Assembly: GCA_038873195.1 (NCBI GenBank)
Contig: JAVZEV010000001.1
Location: 524,490 to 588,489, forward strand
Source of the DNA: Candidatus Bathyarchaeia archaeon
GTDB lineage: Archaea; Thermoproteota; Bathyarchaeia; Bathyarchaeales; Bathycorpusculaceae
Length of the DNA stretch: 64,000 bases
Reading direction: 5' to 3'
Positions 35,352 to 44,496 of this stretch are shown here, one piece after another (within the stretch, counting starts at the first letter, position 1; each line of letters opens with the position of its first letter). A program made the translations under genes and the position numbers. Under the pieces are notes generated by a model. That model searched no databases. It saw only the letters and a program-made list of their open reading frames with translations, and had not been told where the DNA came from.

Positions 35352-36290
35352 ATGAGTAAAAAAGAAGGCGGAGCCCGTCAACGTCTAGTTGACAAATGCC
35401 CAGAATGCGGAAGCGCAAACCTTGTTCATGATTACGATACTGGCGAAACTGTCTGCGGCGACTGCGGACTTGTCTTGTATGAGCAGATGATGGACAAAGG
35501 ACCTGAATGGCGTGCTTTCACCCAGGAAGAGAAAGCGTCAAGAAGTCGCGTTGGAGTGCCAACGTCATATTCAGTGCATGATAAAGGCTTGTCAACAGCC
35601 ATAAGCCAAGTTGACAGAGATGCTTTCGGAAGAAAGCTTCCGTTATCTACGCGTTTGCAGATGTGGCGTCTTAGGAAATGGCAGATACGTTCGAGAGTGC
35701 ATTCCTCTGTTGATAGAAATCTTGCTCAAGCGATGGCTGAACTTGACCGTTTGTCGGATAAGGTTTACATTCCACCACCGATAAAGGAGAAAGCGGCTGT
35801 TATTTATCGTAAGGCTTTGGATAAAGGTTTGGTTCGCGGTAGGTCAATTGCCGCGATTGCGGCTGCTGCGTTGTATGCTGCGTGTCGTGGAAGTGGGACG
35901 CCTAGGACGCTTAGGGAAATCGCTGAGGCAAGTTTGGTTGATAAGAAGGATGTTGCGCGTTGTTATAGATTGTTACTTCGTGAGCTTGATGTGCAGATGC
36001 CGATTGCTGACCCGTTGACTTATATTTCAAAGATTGCCGAGAGAACAGGGATTTCAGGTAAAACGCAGGGAATTGCCATACAGATTTTACGTGACGCGAG
36101 AAAGAGACGGGCTGCGGCTGGTAAAGACCCTATGGGTTTGGCTGCAGCAGCATTATACATTGCTTGTTTACAGAATAACGAGAAGAAAACGCAGAAGGAC
36201 ATTGCTGAGGCTGCGGGTGTTACGGAAGTTACTGTTAGGAACCGCTACAAGACTTTGAAGAAACAGCTTAACTTAGAGCTTCCAGACTAA
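35352..36290 (+). CDS. tfb: Transcription initiation factor B (TFB)
   Basis: TFB bridges TBP-bound promoter DNA and RNA polymerase. The 312-residue protein has the zinc ribbon CPECGSANLVHDYDTGETVC followed by GDC, the B-finger and linker (KGPEWRAFTQEEKASRSR), then two cyclin-like repeats, about residues 120-210 and 220-305. Both repeats carry the AAAALYxAC motif (AIAAAALYAACRGSGTPR and LAAAALYIACLQNN). A helix-turn-helix for BRE contact (KTQKDIAEAAGVTEVTVRNR) is intact at the C-terminus. Length is normal. Confidence 0.95.
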   Translation: MSKKEGGARQRLVDKCPECGSANLVHDYDTGETVCGDCGLVLYEQMMDKGPEWRAFTQEEKASRSRVGVPTSYSVHDKGLSTAISQVDRDAFGRKLPLSTRLQMWRLRKWQIRSRVHSSVDRNLAQAMAELDRLSDKVYIPPPIKEKAAVIYRKALDKGLVRGRSIAAIAAAALYAACRGSGTPRTLREIAEASLVDKKDVARCYRLLLRELDVQMPIADPLTYISKIAERTGISGKTQGIAIQILRDARKRRAAAGKDPMGLAAAALYIACLQNNEKKTQKDIAEAAGVTEVTVRNRYKTLKKQLNLELPD

Positions 36291-36304
36291 GCAAGAATAT
36301 TTTG

Positions 36305-36511
36305 TTAACTCTCTTCTTCTTTTTCAAGTTCCATAACTAAAATGCCAACGTATCCACAATCATCGCATACGTACTTTCTAGGAGTCAACCAATAATCTAG
36401 ACTGCTTGACAAATGAATTTTCGAGCTTCCGCATCTTGGACAAAAAATCTTTGAGGGTTTCCTACGCTTCAGTGTTCCGAATACCTCTCGTAGATTCTGC
36501 AACAGTTTCAA
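36305..36511 (-). CDS. Small zinc-ribbon protein
   Basis: A 68-residue protein with two CxxC pairs (FCPRCGSSKI and VCDDCGYVG) spaced by about 22 residues, a typical rubredoxin-like zinc ribbon. The N-terminal 20 residues are basic and the tail is acidic. It is followed upstream on the same strand by aIF1, 29 nt away, so it may act in translation or transcription; this is inference. Confidence 0.7.
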   Translation of the reverse strand: MKLLQNLREVFGTLKRRKPSKIFCPRCGSSKIHLSSSLDYWLTPRKYVCDDCGYVGILVMELEKEEES

Positions 36512-36540
36512 ATTGGGCTTACTCCTTTACTATGCGGCAG

Positions 36541-36849
36541 TTACTGCAGCTCTATATTTTCTGCGGGATATCCAAGCTTTATCAGATACTGGTGAACTTT
36601 CTCGCGGTGGTCTCCCTGCAGCATTATCTGACCATTCTTTGCTGTTCCGCCACACGCGCAATGACTCTTCAGCTTCTGCGCCAAACTTGCCAAATTCGAA
36701 TTCTTGTCATTTATTCCGTCCACTATGGTTGTTGGTTTGCCAAATTTGCGTGTCTCAAGCCGTATGCGAATTCGCTGTTGCTCCTTCTCAATTTCACTGC
36801 ATACGCACAAGTCTTTGGGAAGCCCGCATGTCGGACAGATTTCAGCCAT
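36541..36849 (-). CDS. Translation initiation factor aIF1 (SUI1 family)
   Basis: A 102-residue SUI1-fold protein. An N-terminal CPTCGLPKDLCVC segment forms a small zinc-binding motif common in archaeal aIF1. The core continues RIRLETRKFGKPTTIVDGI, SHCACGGTAKNGQIMLQGDH and ends with the helix EKVHQYLIKLGY. It stimulates correct start-codon selection on the 30S subunit. A Met seven codons in was chosen; the upstream Met would add MLGLSI. Confidence 0.9.
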   Translation of the reverse strand: MAEICPTCGLPKDLCVCSEIEKEQQRIRIRLETRKFGKPTTIVDGINDKNSNLASLAQKLKSHCACGGTAKNGQIMLQGDHREKVHQYLIKLGYPAENIELQ

Positions 36850-36975
36850 GATGCTCAACCCTAACAATTACCGTGGGAGTATATAAGATTTTCAAATCAA
36901 TCCTCTATAATTAGAATACATTTCAGACCTTTTTCTAGTAAGACTTTAATCCATTTAGCCCCTTCATAATGCCCC

Positions 36976-38118
36976 ATGAAAGCGCTTGTGCTAGGTTGCG
37001 GAAACATAGGCTCCGCTGCAGCAGAAGACCTTGCAAAAAGCCTAAGCTCACTCGAAATCGTAGTAGCCGACAAAGACGAAAACAGAGCAAAAAAAGTCGC
37101 AAAAAAAATAGGCAGAACAAACGTCTCTTGGGCTCAAATAGACGCAGCAAATCAAAACAAACTAGCCAGTTCCTTGAAAGGCTTCGACGTTGTAGCAGGG
37201 TTTTTACCAGCAACGCTCGGCTATCGTTTAGCAGAAGCGTGCATAAACGCCAAAACCAACCTAGTTGACGTGTCCTTCATGGAAGAAAACCCATTAACAC
37301 TCAACAATAAAGCCAAAAAGGCTGGCGTAACCATCATTCCAGACTGCGGATTCGCTCCGGGAATAAGCAACATCCTCGTAGGAAACGCCGTAAGAAAACT
37401 GGATAGGGCTGAAAGCGTGCACATAATGGTTGGTGGACTCCCAGAAAAACCCGTCCCACCATTGGGCTATACGATAACATGGTCGCCTGAAAGCCTAATC
37501 GACGAATACACGAGAAAAGCCAGAATTGTTAGAAATGGCAAGATTGAAGAGGTGGAAGCCCTAAGCGGATTGGAGCAAATCGAATTCCTAAACGTTGGAA
37601 AACTTGAAGCGTTCTATACCGACGGTCTAAGAAATTTGTTGGACACCATAAAAGGCGTGGAAGAAATGTGGGAGAAAACGCTCAGATATCCCGGACATGC
37701 GGAAAAAATCAGTCTGTTGCGAGCTTTAGGCTTCTTTGAAGAAGAACAAGTTGAAATAGAAGGCATTCGATTGTCGCCGAGAAAACTTACAGCTAAGTTA
37801 TTTCAACAGAAACTTTGTAAGCCAGAAATCGGAGACATCGTAGCTTTAAAGATGGAAGTTTCCGGCGTTAAAGGAAGCAAACATGTGCGTCGTATTTACC
37901 ATTTGGTTGACCATTACGATTCAGTTCATAATGTGACGGCGATGGCGAGAACCACAGCCTATCCGGCCTCAATAATTGCGCAGTTAATGCTTAAAGGCGC
38001 TATAAAAGAGAAAGGCGTGGTTCCGCCTGAACTGTTAGGAATGAATGAAAGCGTTTTTCAAGAATTCTTGGATGAATTGGTGAATAGAGGAATACGGATT
38101 AGAGAGGAGATAGCTTAG
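36976..38118 (+). CDS. Saccharopine dehydrogenase family protein
   Basis: A 380-residue oxidoreductase with an N-terminal Rossmann domain (MKALVLGCGNIGSAAAEDL) and a middle saccharopine-dehydrogenase-type substrate domain (PDCGFAPGISNILVG). It ends in a second nucleotide-domain-closing helix. Family members reduce imines formed between lysine-like amines and 2-oxo acids, or act as lysine dehydrogenases. Substrate cannot be chosen here; no lysine genes are adjacent. It is a single gene between aIF1 (divergent) and nrdJ. Confidence 0.75.
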   Translation: MKALVLGCGNIGSAAAEDLAKSLSSLEIVVADKDENRAKKVAKKIGRTNVSWAQIDAANQNKLASSLKGFDVVAGFLPATLGYRLAEACINAKTNLVDVSFMEENPLTLNNKAKKAGVTIIPDCGFAPGISNILVGNAVRKLDRAESVHIMVGGLPEKPVPPLGYTITWSPESLIDEYTRKARIVRNGKIEEVEALSGLEQIEFLNVGKLEAFYTDGLRNLLDTIKGVEEMWEKTLRYPGHAEKISLLRALGFFEEEQVEIEGIRLSPRKLTAKLFQQKLCKPEIGDIVALKMEVSGVKGSKHVRRIYHLVDHYDSVHNVTAMARTTAYPASIIAQLMLKGAIKEKGVVPPELLGMNESVFQEFLDELVNRGIRIREEIA

Positions 38119-38188
38119 GTTCACTGGTAAAACCGCGTGTTTCTGGAAGCTTTATATTGAAATTAGCGCAATTTTGAGTTGACCACAC

Positions 38189-40279
38189 ATGGTTATCGCT
38201 AAGATAAGGAAAAGAGACGGAAGAATCGTTGATTTCGACGCTGGAAGAATCAAAAACGCGATTCACAAGGCTTTTGTCGCAGTTGAGCTTAAAGACGGCG
38301 AAAGAGCGGAAAGCATAACCAGAGAAGTTGTTAGCCTTTTGGAGGAAAAGTTCAAAGAGCAGATTCCTTCTGTGGAAGACGCTCAGGATTTTGTTGTTGA
38401 GGTTTTGAGGAAGAGAGGTTACGAAAAGGTCGCAGTGGAGTATGAGACTTACAGGAAAAAGAAGGAAGAGATAAGGGCGTTAAGAGAAGAGTTCAGAATA
38501 GAGCCAAAACTGACGGTTAACGCGTTAGAAGTTTTGAACCGAAGATATCTTTTGAAGGACGTAACTGAAAAGATTGTGGAAACCCCAGCGCAGATGTTTG
38601 GCAGAATTGCGCGGGCCATTGCCAAGGTTGACAAAAAATATGGTGAAGATTCAAGGGAAAGCGAGAAAACCTTCTACGAGATGATGACGCGATTGGAGTT
38701 TATTCCCAATTCGCCGACGCTTTTTAATGCTGGAACAAAGCTAGGTCAACTTTCCGCTTGCTTCGTTTTGCCAGTTGAAGACTCTTTGGAGGGCATCTTC
38801 ACCGCAGTGAAAAACACTGCTTTGATTGAGAAAAGCGGTGGCGGAGTTGGTTTTGACTTTTCAAGACTGCGACCGAAAGGCGACATTGTCATGTCAACGA
38901 AAGGGGTCGCGTCGGGTCCGGTGAGTTTCATGCGCGTTTTTGACATGGCTACTGAAGTTATAAAGGCTGGAGGAAAACGCAGAGGCGCTATGATGGGAAT
39001 TTTGAGAGTTGATCACCCAGACATTTTGGAATTTATAACTTCTAAGCAGAAACCAGGATTTCTTTCGAATTTTAACATTTCAGTCGCGGTTACTGATGAT
39101 TTTATGAAAGCATTAGAGGAGGACGGCGAATATTGGCTTGTTAACCCTCGAAATAAGGAGAAAACTGCGAAGCTTAAAGCCAGAAATGTGTGGGATTTGA
39201 TGGTTAAATCTGCCTGGGCAAGCGGCGACCCGGGGGTCATTTTTATTGATGAAATTAACCGGCATAATCCAACGCCAGAAGTGGGAAGGATAGAATCAAC
39301 TAATCCCTGCGGAGAACAACCGCTACTGCCATATGAATCTTGCAATTTAGGGTCTATAAATCTTTCAAGAATGGTTGAAGATGGAAAGATTAAATGGGAA
39401 AAACTAAGAGAGACGATAAGAAATGCGGTTCATTTTCTCGATAATGTTGTAGACGCAAACAAATACCCACTGAAAGAAACCGCGAAGATAACCAGAGCCA
39501 ACAGAAAAATCGGTTTAGGTGTCATGGGCTTCGCGGACATGCTCATAAAACTGAAAATCCCATACAATTCCAATGAAGCCTTGGAACTTGCTGAACGGCT
39601 AATGAAATTCATCGAGGAAGAAGCGCATAAGAAATCCCAAGAGATTGCCGAGAAAAGAGGGTCGTTCCCCAACTTTGAAAAAAGCATATGGAAAAACAAG
39701 TATAAAGCGTTCAGAAACGCCACAGTAACAACGATAGCGCCTACTGGAAGCATAAGCATAATAGCCGGCTGCTCCTCCGGAATCGAACCAATATTTGCAA
39801 TCTCTTTCATAAGAAACGTTTTGAGCGGAACAAGACTTTTCGAAACTAACCCTCTATTCGAGGCAATAGCAAAGGAAAGAGGATTCTATGATGCAAAACT
39901 TCTTGAAGAAATCGCGAAAACAGGCTCTGTTCAAAAGATTGACAAAGTCCCAGAAGACGTTAAGAAACTCTTTTTAACAGCCTTAGACATTGCACCTGAA
40001 TGGCACGTGAGAATGCAAGCGGCCTTTCAGAAATACACCGACAACGCAGTTTCAAAAACCGTTAATTTGCCAGCTAATGCCACTGTTGAGGATGTCAGAA
40101 AAGTGTATGATTTAGCTTGGAAGCTGAAATGTAAAGGAGTCACGGTGTTTCGTTACGGTAGCAAACCAGAACAGGTCCTCTATATAGGTGAAATAAAAAC
40201 TCCGGAAGGAAAATTCATTTCAGCAGAGTCAGAATATGCTGGCGGTTGCCCAACCCAAACTTGCCCATTTCCAAGCTGA
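38189..40279 (+). CDS. nrdJ: Ribonucleotide reductase, adenosylcobalamin-dependent (class II)
   Basis: A 696-residue catalytic subunit making deoxyribonucleotides. An ATP-cone (RKRDGRIVDFDAGRIKNAI) lies at the N-terminus. The active-site features follow in order: FNAGTKLGQLSACFVLPVED with the first redox Cys, NPCGEQPLLPYESCNLGSIN with the radical-site Cys, and TVTTIAPTGSISIIAGCSSG. The C-terminal tail CPTQTCPFPS contains the Cys pair that re-reduces the site. No NrdB radical subunit is nearby, which with the layout indicates the B12-dependent class. A TATA element (TTTATATTG near 38151) is upstream. Confidence 0.9.
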   Translation: MVIAKIRKRDGRIVDFDAGRIKNAIHKAFVAVELKDGERAESITREVVSLLEEKFKEQIPSVEDAQDFVVEVLRKRGYEKVAVEYETYRKKKEEIRALREEFRIEPKLTVNALEVLNRRYLLKDVTEKIVETPAQMFGRIARAIAKVDKKYGEDSRESEKTFYEMMTRLEFIPNSPTLFNAGTKLGQLSACFVLPVEDSLEGIFTAVKNTALIEKSGGGVGFDFSRLRPKGDIVMSTKGVASGPVSFMRVFDMATEVIKAGGKRRGAMMGILRVDHPDILEFITSKQKPGFLSNFNISVAVTDDFMKALEEDGEYWLVNPRNKEKTAKLKARNVWDLMVKSAWASGDPGVIFIDEINRHNPTPEVGRIESTNPCGEQPLLPYESCNLGSINLSRMVEDGKIKWEKLRETIRNAVHFLDNVVDANKYPLKETAKITRANRKIGLGVMGFADMLIKLKIPYNSNEALELAERLMKFIEEEAHKKSQEIAEKRGSFPNFEKSIWKNKYKAFRNATVTTIAPTGSISIIAGCSSGIEPIFAISFIRNVLSGTRLFETNPLFEAIAKERGFYDAKLLEEIAKTGSVQKIDKVPEDVKKLFLTALDIAPEWHVRMQAAFQKYTDNAVSKTVNLPANATVEDVRKVYDLAWKLKCKGVTVFRYGSKPEQVLYIGEIKTPEGKFISAESEYAGGCPTQTCPFPS

Positions 40280-40318
40280 AATAATTAAAATTCATGCATC
40301 AGTAAGAAACTTTAAGAT

Positions 40319-41746
40319 ATGCTTAACGGAAACTTTGAAAAAGGGATGAGATGCGTGAGTCAAAAGTTGGATTTTGTGTGCGAAGAAGACGTGAGCATGT
40401 TCACTGACTTGTACGAGTTAACAATGTGCGCAAGCTATTTCGACAACAAAAAATTTGAAACAGCCACTTTCGACCTCTTCATAAGAAGACTGCCGCCAAA
40501 TCGCTCTTACTTTTTATTTGCTGGTTTAGAACAGGTTCTGGCTTACCTTGAAAAAGTAAGATTCAACGAAAAGCAGATTGACTTTTTGAAAAAACAGGGG
40601 TTTAAGGATGACTTTCTCGATTACCTTAAAAAATTCAAATTTACAGGCGAAGTGTGGGCTGTCCCAGAGGGCACCGTGGTTTTTCCAAACGAACCCTTGA
40701 TTAGAGTTACCGCACCCATAATAGAGGCTCAACTAATAGAAACCTTCATTCTCAACACTGTCAACCTGCAGACAACAATAGCCACGAAGGCTTCAAGAGT
40801 CGTTAACACCGCAAAAGGCAGACCAATCATCGAGTTTGGTTTAAGAAGAGAGCATGGCATAGATGCGGGAATGAAAGTAGCGAGAAGCAGCTACATAGCA
40901 GGCTGCAGTGGCACTTCAAACGTTCTCGCGGGAATGAAATATGGCATTCCAATTTTTGGCACTATGGCGCACTCATTCGTCATGCTGTTTGATAAAGAAA
41001 TAGACTCGTTTAGGGCTTTCACGAAAACTTTCCCAGACAAATCCACACTTCTGATTGACACTTTCGACGACATAAAAGGCGCAGAAAAAGCAATCATCGT
41101 TGCGAAAGAGCTTGAAGCGAAAGGATTCAAACTTCGCGCAGTGAGACTGGACAGTGGAGACTTGGTGGAAATAAGCAAGAAAGTTAGACAACTCTTAGAC
41201 AAGAACGGCTTGAGGTATGTGAATATTTTTGCAAGCGGAGACTTAGACGAATATAGAATAGAAGAACTGTTAAAAAAAGACGCAAAGATTGACGCTTTCG
41301 GTGTTGGAACTAAAATGGGAACTTCATCAGACAAGCCATATGTAGACATCATCTACAAACTATCCGAGAAAATGAACGAAAACGGAGAGCTTTCGCCCAT
41401 AATGAAACTGAGCAAAGGCAAAGTCACACTTCCAGGCAAAAAACAGGTTTTCCGACTTAAAGATGCTGAAGGCAACTTTGTGAAAGACATAATCGCCTTG
41501 CATGACGAAAAAATAGAGGGAGAACCGCTTCTCACGAAGGTTATGGCTAATGGCAAAATAGTTTGCAGTCTCCCGTCGCTGGATGAAATAAGAAAAAAAG
41601 CCACGGAAAACGTTTCAAAGCTTCCGGAGAAGTATAAGAAGCTGAAGGGTGCGCCGCGTTATCCTGTCATGCTTAGTCCAAAGCTAAGAAAGTTAATGAA
41701 GGAGTTAAAGAAGCGAATAAAGGAAAAAGAAATCGTTAACTTTTAG
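40319..41746 (+). CDS. pncB: Nicotinate phosphoribosyltransferase
   Basis: Converts nicotinate and PRPP to nicotinate mononucleotide in NAD salvage. The 475-residue protein begins with the family segment MFTDLYELTMCASYF and continues with EFGLRREHGIDAG and AGCSGTSNVLAG, then the PRPP-binding region VRLDSGDLVEISKK. The GTKMGTSSDKPYVDIIYK segment near residue 335 matches the archaeal/plant-type enzyme. Start ATG used; the internal Met at residue 10 is an alternative. It overlaps the convergent membrane gene by 4 nt. Confidence 0.9.
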   Translation: MLNGNFEKGMRCVSQKLDFVCEEDVSMFTDLYELTMCASYFDNKKFETATFDLFIRRLPPNRSYFLFAGLEQVLAYLEKVRFNEKQIDFLKKQGFKDDFLDYLKKFKFTGEVWAVPEGTVVFPNEPLIRVTAPIIEAQLIETFILNTVNLQTTIATKASRVVNTAKGRPIIEFGLRREHGIDAGMKVARSSYIAGCSGTSNVLAGMKYGIPIFGTMAHSFVMLFDKEIDSFRAFTKTFPDKSTLLIDTFDDIKGAEKAIIVAKELEAKGFKLRAVRLDSGDLVEISKKVRQLLDKNGLRYVNIFASGDLDEYRIEELLKKDAKIDAFGVGTKMGTSSDKPYVDIIYKLSEKMNENGELSPIMKLSKGKVTLPGKKQVFRLKDAEGNFVKDIIALHDEKIEGEPLLTKVMANGKIVCSLPSLDEIRKKATENVSKLPEKYKKLKGAPRYPVMLSPKLRKLMKELKKRIKEKEIVNF

Positions 41747-42285
41747 CTTGCTGTAACAGCCGAAAGGAGATTTATGAAGTCGACTTCTATTATGGCTGCG
41801 ATGAAGAATATGCCGTAGATAAAAGCCAAGTCTTTGATGGTCATTGTGCGGCTTAATGTTTTCTTTAGGGTTAAGTATATGCCGTAGCCTTCAATGATAC
41901 CCATTGGCGTGCTTACTAACAAAATCAGAGGCAAGTCTTCAACGTATACTCTGCCATAGATGAGGATGGCTCCGCGCAGAATGCTCAAAAAGAGAATCAT
42001 TACAGTAAAAGCTATTGCGAAAGTTCTCGGATGTTCAATCACGATTCGTCCATGCTTTTCTCTCTTAAAAAAGTCCAAGAGAACTAGGTTAACGTAAAAC
42101 GTCATTCCAAGCAATATCAATGATACTACGAGGACGTTGTGAACGAAAAGCATGAGAACCGCTAAAAGCTGGTTGCGTGTAATGTCGCCGACTATGTTAA
42201 AGAAAAACAGGTTCTCATAGTATGAAAGCGCTAAAAAAACTAAGAAGGCTAATCCTAGGAGCGCCGTAGCCTTTTTCGAGTCCAA
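41743..42285 (-). CDS. Five-helix membrane protein (SpoIIM-like)
   Basis: A 180-residue membrane protein with about five helices. The stretch LVSTPMGIIEGYGIYLTL after helix 3 recalls the PxGxxE loop of stage II sporulation protein M homologues, which archaea carry with an unknown role. A charged cytoplasmic loop (FFKREKHGRIVIEHPR) separates helices 2 and 3. It follows the next membrane gene by 15 nt on the same strand and probably forms an operon with it. Function unknown. Confidence 0.6.
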   Translation of the reverse strand: MDSKKATALLGLAFLVFLALSYYENLFFFNIVGDITRNQLLAVLMLFVHNVLVVSLILLGMTFYVNLVLLDFFKREKHGRIVIEHPRTFAIAFTVMILFLSILRGAILIYGRVYVEDLPLILLVSTPMGIIEGYGIYLTLKKTLSRTMTIKDLAFIYGIFFIAAIIEVDFINLLSAVTAS

Positions 42286-42300
42286 AGCATTTTAACGCTC

Positions 42301-42795
42301 CTAAAGAGAAAAGATAAATGATGGAAACAGGAGTCTCCATAATTCCCATATTTCTTTTATTATTCCAAAAATTAGAGCAAGAAGTATAGCAACGACCAAG
42401 AAAATTATCATAGCCAATAAGCCAACAGCAATTGCTCCAAGCCAACCAGTCTCGTAAAGACTCTTGATAAGAAGCAACCACACAAAAATACTCAAAATCA
42501 GCGAGATGAACGAGTAAGAAATAAACAAAAAGAAAACCGTTGACAAAATCGTTCCAAGAAAGGAAATCAAAAAGGCGTCTCTAAAACGAGCACGTCTTCC
42601 ACCAACAACAATTAACCCCGCAACATAAAGAACCCCAGACAGAACCAAAAGCTGGACAAGGAAGAAAATTAATGGAAACAGAATCTGAAACTCTGAAGGA
42701 ATGAGGTTCCACCAGCCACCTCTTCCATCAGCAGCCATAGCTACGAAAAAAATAATGAAAACTTTCAAGAGATGCGCGATTGCCATGTAAACCAC
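42301..42795 (-). CDS. Five-helix membrane protein, Yip1-like
   Basis: A 164-residue hydrophobic protein with about five membrane segments and a basic loop GGRRARFRDAFLISFLG between the second and third, a pattern seen in archaeal Yip1-type proteins. It lacks catalytic motifs. It is probably cotranscribed with the following gene. The upstream side is a convergent region with a TIGR04076-like gene. Confidence 0.5.
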   Translation of the reverse strand: MVYMAIAHLLKVFIIFFVAMAADGRGGWWNLIPSEFQILFPLIFFLVQLLVLSGVLYVAGLIVVGGRRARFRDAFLISFLGTILSTVFFLFISYSFISLILSIFVWLLLIKSLYETGWLGAIAVGLLAMIIFLVVAILLALIFGIIKEIWELWRLLFPSFIFSL

Positions 42796-42848
42796 TCAAT
42801 GCCTAGCCCTATTAATGGAACAAAATAAAAGTTTTATGAAGCATACGA

Positions 42849-43172
42849 CTAGATTTTCTCCCGTTTTATTTCGAAGAGCACAGTTCCGCCGCCCGTGTAA
42901 GGTTTCCCCGGGTCCAAACATTGAAAATAGCCTCTCTCGCCTTCTTCTTTCGCTAAACCCAACTGCTTAAAGCTTATTCCGTGACTTAAGGGAACAATCA
43001 TAGAAAGCATACAGCCTAAAGCATGAATGCAAAGATTGTCAGTTTCACTAACGGCTATTCTGGGCGAGTCTACAACTATTTGTTCTCCAACCTTATGGAC
43101 TGGACAGTTTCCACGCACTTCTTTAACGGTAATAACCAAACGGTACTTACCAGTTTCGAACATGACATTCAC
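42849..43172 (-). CDS. TIGR04076-family protein
   Basis: A 107-residue protein with Cys positions at GNCPVHKVGEQ, LCIHALGCML and YFQCLDPG, and a beta strand near the end (GTVLFEIKRE). This is the layout of the TIGR04076 family, small proteins of unknown function common in anaerobes. Metal or cluster binding is possible. It is divergent from the thiolase gene with about 120 nt between starts, so they may share control. Confidence 0.7.
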   Translation of the reverse strand: MNVMFETGKYRLVITVKEVRGNCPVHKVGEQIVVDSPRIAVSETDNLCIHALGCMLSMIVPLSHGISFKQLGLAKEEGERGYFQCLDPGKPYTGGGTVLFEIKREKI

Positions 43173-43296
43173 CTCATCACATTCAATATGCTTATTAGCA
43201 TGAGTTATGAAGTTTTGGAAAACGCCGAAATGGCAAACACTTAAAAGTTATCATGAAACGGATATTTGATAATTGAGAGGAAAAGGTGCAAAAACA

Positions 43297-44493
43297 ATGC
43301 AAAATCGTCCAGCCATAGTTGCTGCTGGAAGAACCAAATTTGGAGAACATTACGAGAAGGAACCCGAAAAACTAATTGAAGAAGCATGGCTTAAGGCGTC
43401 TGTGGAAGCTGACATAGAACGCAAGGATTTAGAAGCATGCTACCTATCAGACTATTTTCTCCCAATCACGAACAAGCTTGGACTCGAAGAAGGCTTCCTT
43501 TCAGAACTCACAGAACTACACGTGCCCATGGAAGTAACCCGCTCCTTCGGCTCCGCACTATCAAACGCCTGCAACGCAATACAAGCCGGAAAATACAATG
43601 TGGTTCTAGTAGGCGGCATAGAAAAAATGACAGACCGCTGGGACAAAATCCGAGACGACCTCATGCTTCTCGAAGACCCATGGAGCTACTACGCGGGATG
43701 CACGCCAGAAGCAAACCATGAGCTGATGCTTCGAGCTTACATGAAAGAATACGGAATAGCAGGTGAAGACTCTGAAAAACTAAACATTGCCTTAGCACAA
43801 ATCGCAGTGAAAAACCACTTGCATGGAACAAAAAACGAGTATGCACAGTATCAACGAAAAATAACCGTTGAGCAGGTTTTAAACGCCAGAAAAGAAGCCC
43901 GAAAACCCTTGGGACTTTATGATTACGCGCCAATCTCAGACGGCGCCGCAATCATTATTCTCACGAGCGAAGATGTTGCCAGAAAATTCACGGACAAACC
44001 AGTCCATGTTCTCGGCTCGTCTTCAGCAACAGATTACTTAACCTTTCCGGCAAGAGAAGATTTAACGCATTTTCTTGTAAGCGAAATTGCAATGAAAAAC
44101 GCTTTGAAAATGGCTGGGGTGAATTTGTGGGATATACAAATTGTGGAGCTTTATGACCAGTCCACGGTTATGGAGATGGTTTCGCTTGAGGATATGGGAT
44201 TCTGTGAACGTGGAAAAGCGTGGAGAAGCATTTACGAGAGCTGTCAAGATTATAAGGGCTATTACGAGATTGATGGAAGGAAAATTTTTGTGAACATGAA
44301 CGGTGGCTTAAAAGCGGATGGAAACCCACTCGGCGCCACGGGCGGTGCCCAGATTTTTGAAGTTGTTAAACAATTAAAGGGCGAAGCTGGCGAACGACAA
44401 GTCAAAAGCGACAAAGAACTCAAGTATGGCTGCGTGCTGGAGCTTGAGGGATTCGGCACTAAAGGCTACGTTTACGTTTTAGGGAGGGATTAG
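43297..44493 (+). CDS. Thiolase-like protein without the usual nucleophilic Cys
   Basis: A 398-residue thiolase-fold protein. It begins IVAAGRTKFGEHYEK as in archaeal SCPx-type thiolases and ends with a GYGCVLELEGFG-type strand. Aligned with archaeal acetyl-CoA acetyltransferase, the nucleophile segment reads TRSFGSALSNACNAI, with Thr81 where Cys would be, and the usual GHPxGATG reads GNPLGATG with Asn for His. Normal Claisen chemistry is therefore doubtful. The neighbour 4 nt on is a DUF35-HMG-CoA-synthase fusion, so the two probably form a complex. Cys-less thiolase homologues with DUF35 partners (Ltp2 type) act as retro-aldolases, which is one possibility. Confidence 0.8.
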   Translation: MQNRPAIVAAGRTKFGEHYEKEPEKLIEEAWLKASVEADIERKDLEACYLSDYFLPITNKLGLEEGFLSELTELHVPMEVTRSFGSALSNACNAIQAGKYNVVLVGGIEKMTDRWDKIRDDLMLLEDPWSYYAGCTPEANHELMLRAYMKEYGIAGEDSEKLNIALAQIAVKNHLHGTKNEYAQYQRKITVEQVLNARKEARKPLGLYDYAPISDGAAIIILTSEDVARKFTDKPVHVLGSSSATDYLTFPAREDLTHFLVSEIAMKNALKMAGVNLWDIQIVELYDQSTVMEMVSLEDMGFCERGKAWRSIYESCQDYKGYYEIDGRKIFVNMNGGLKADGNPLGATGGAQIFEVVKQLKGEAGERQVKSDKELKYGCVLELEGFGTKGYVYVLGRD

Positions 44494-44496
44494 TAA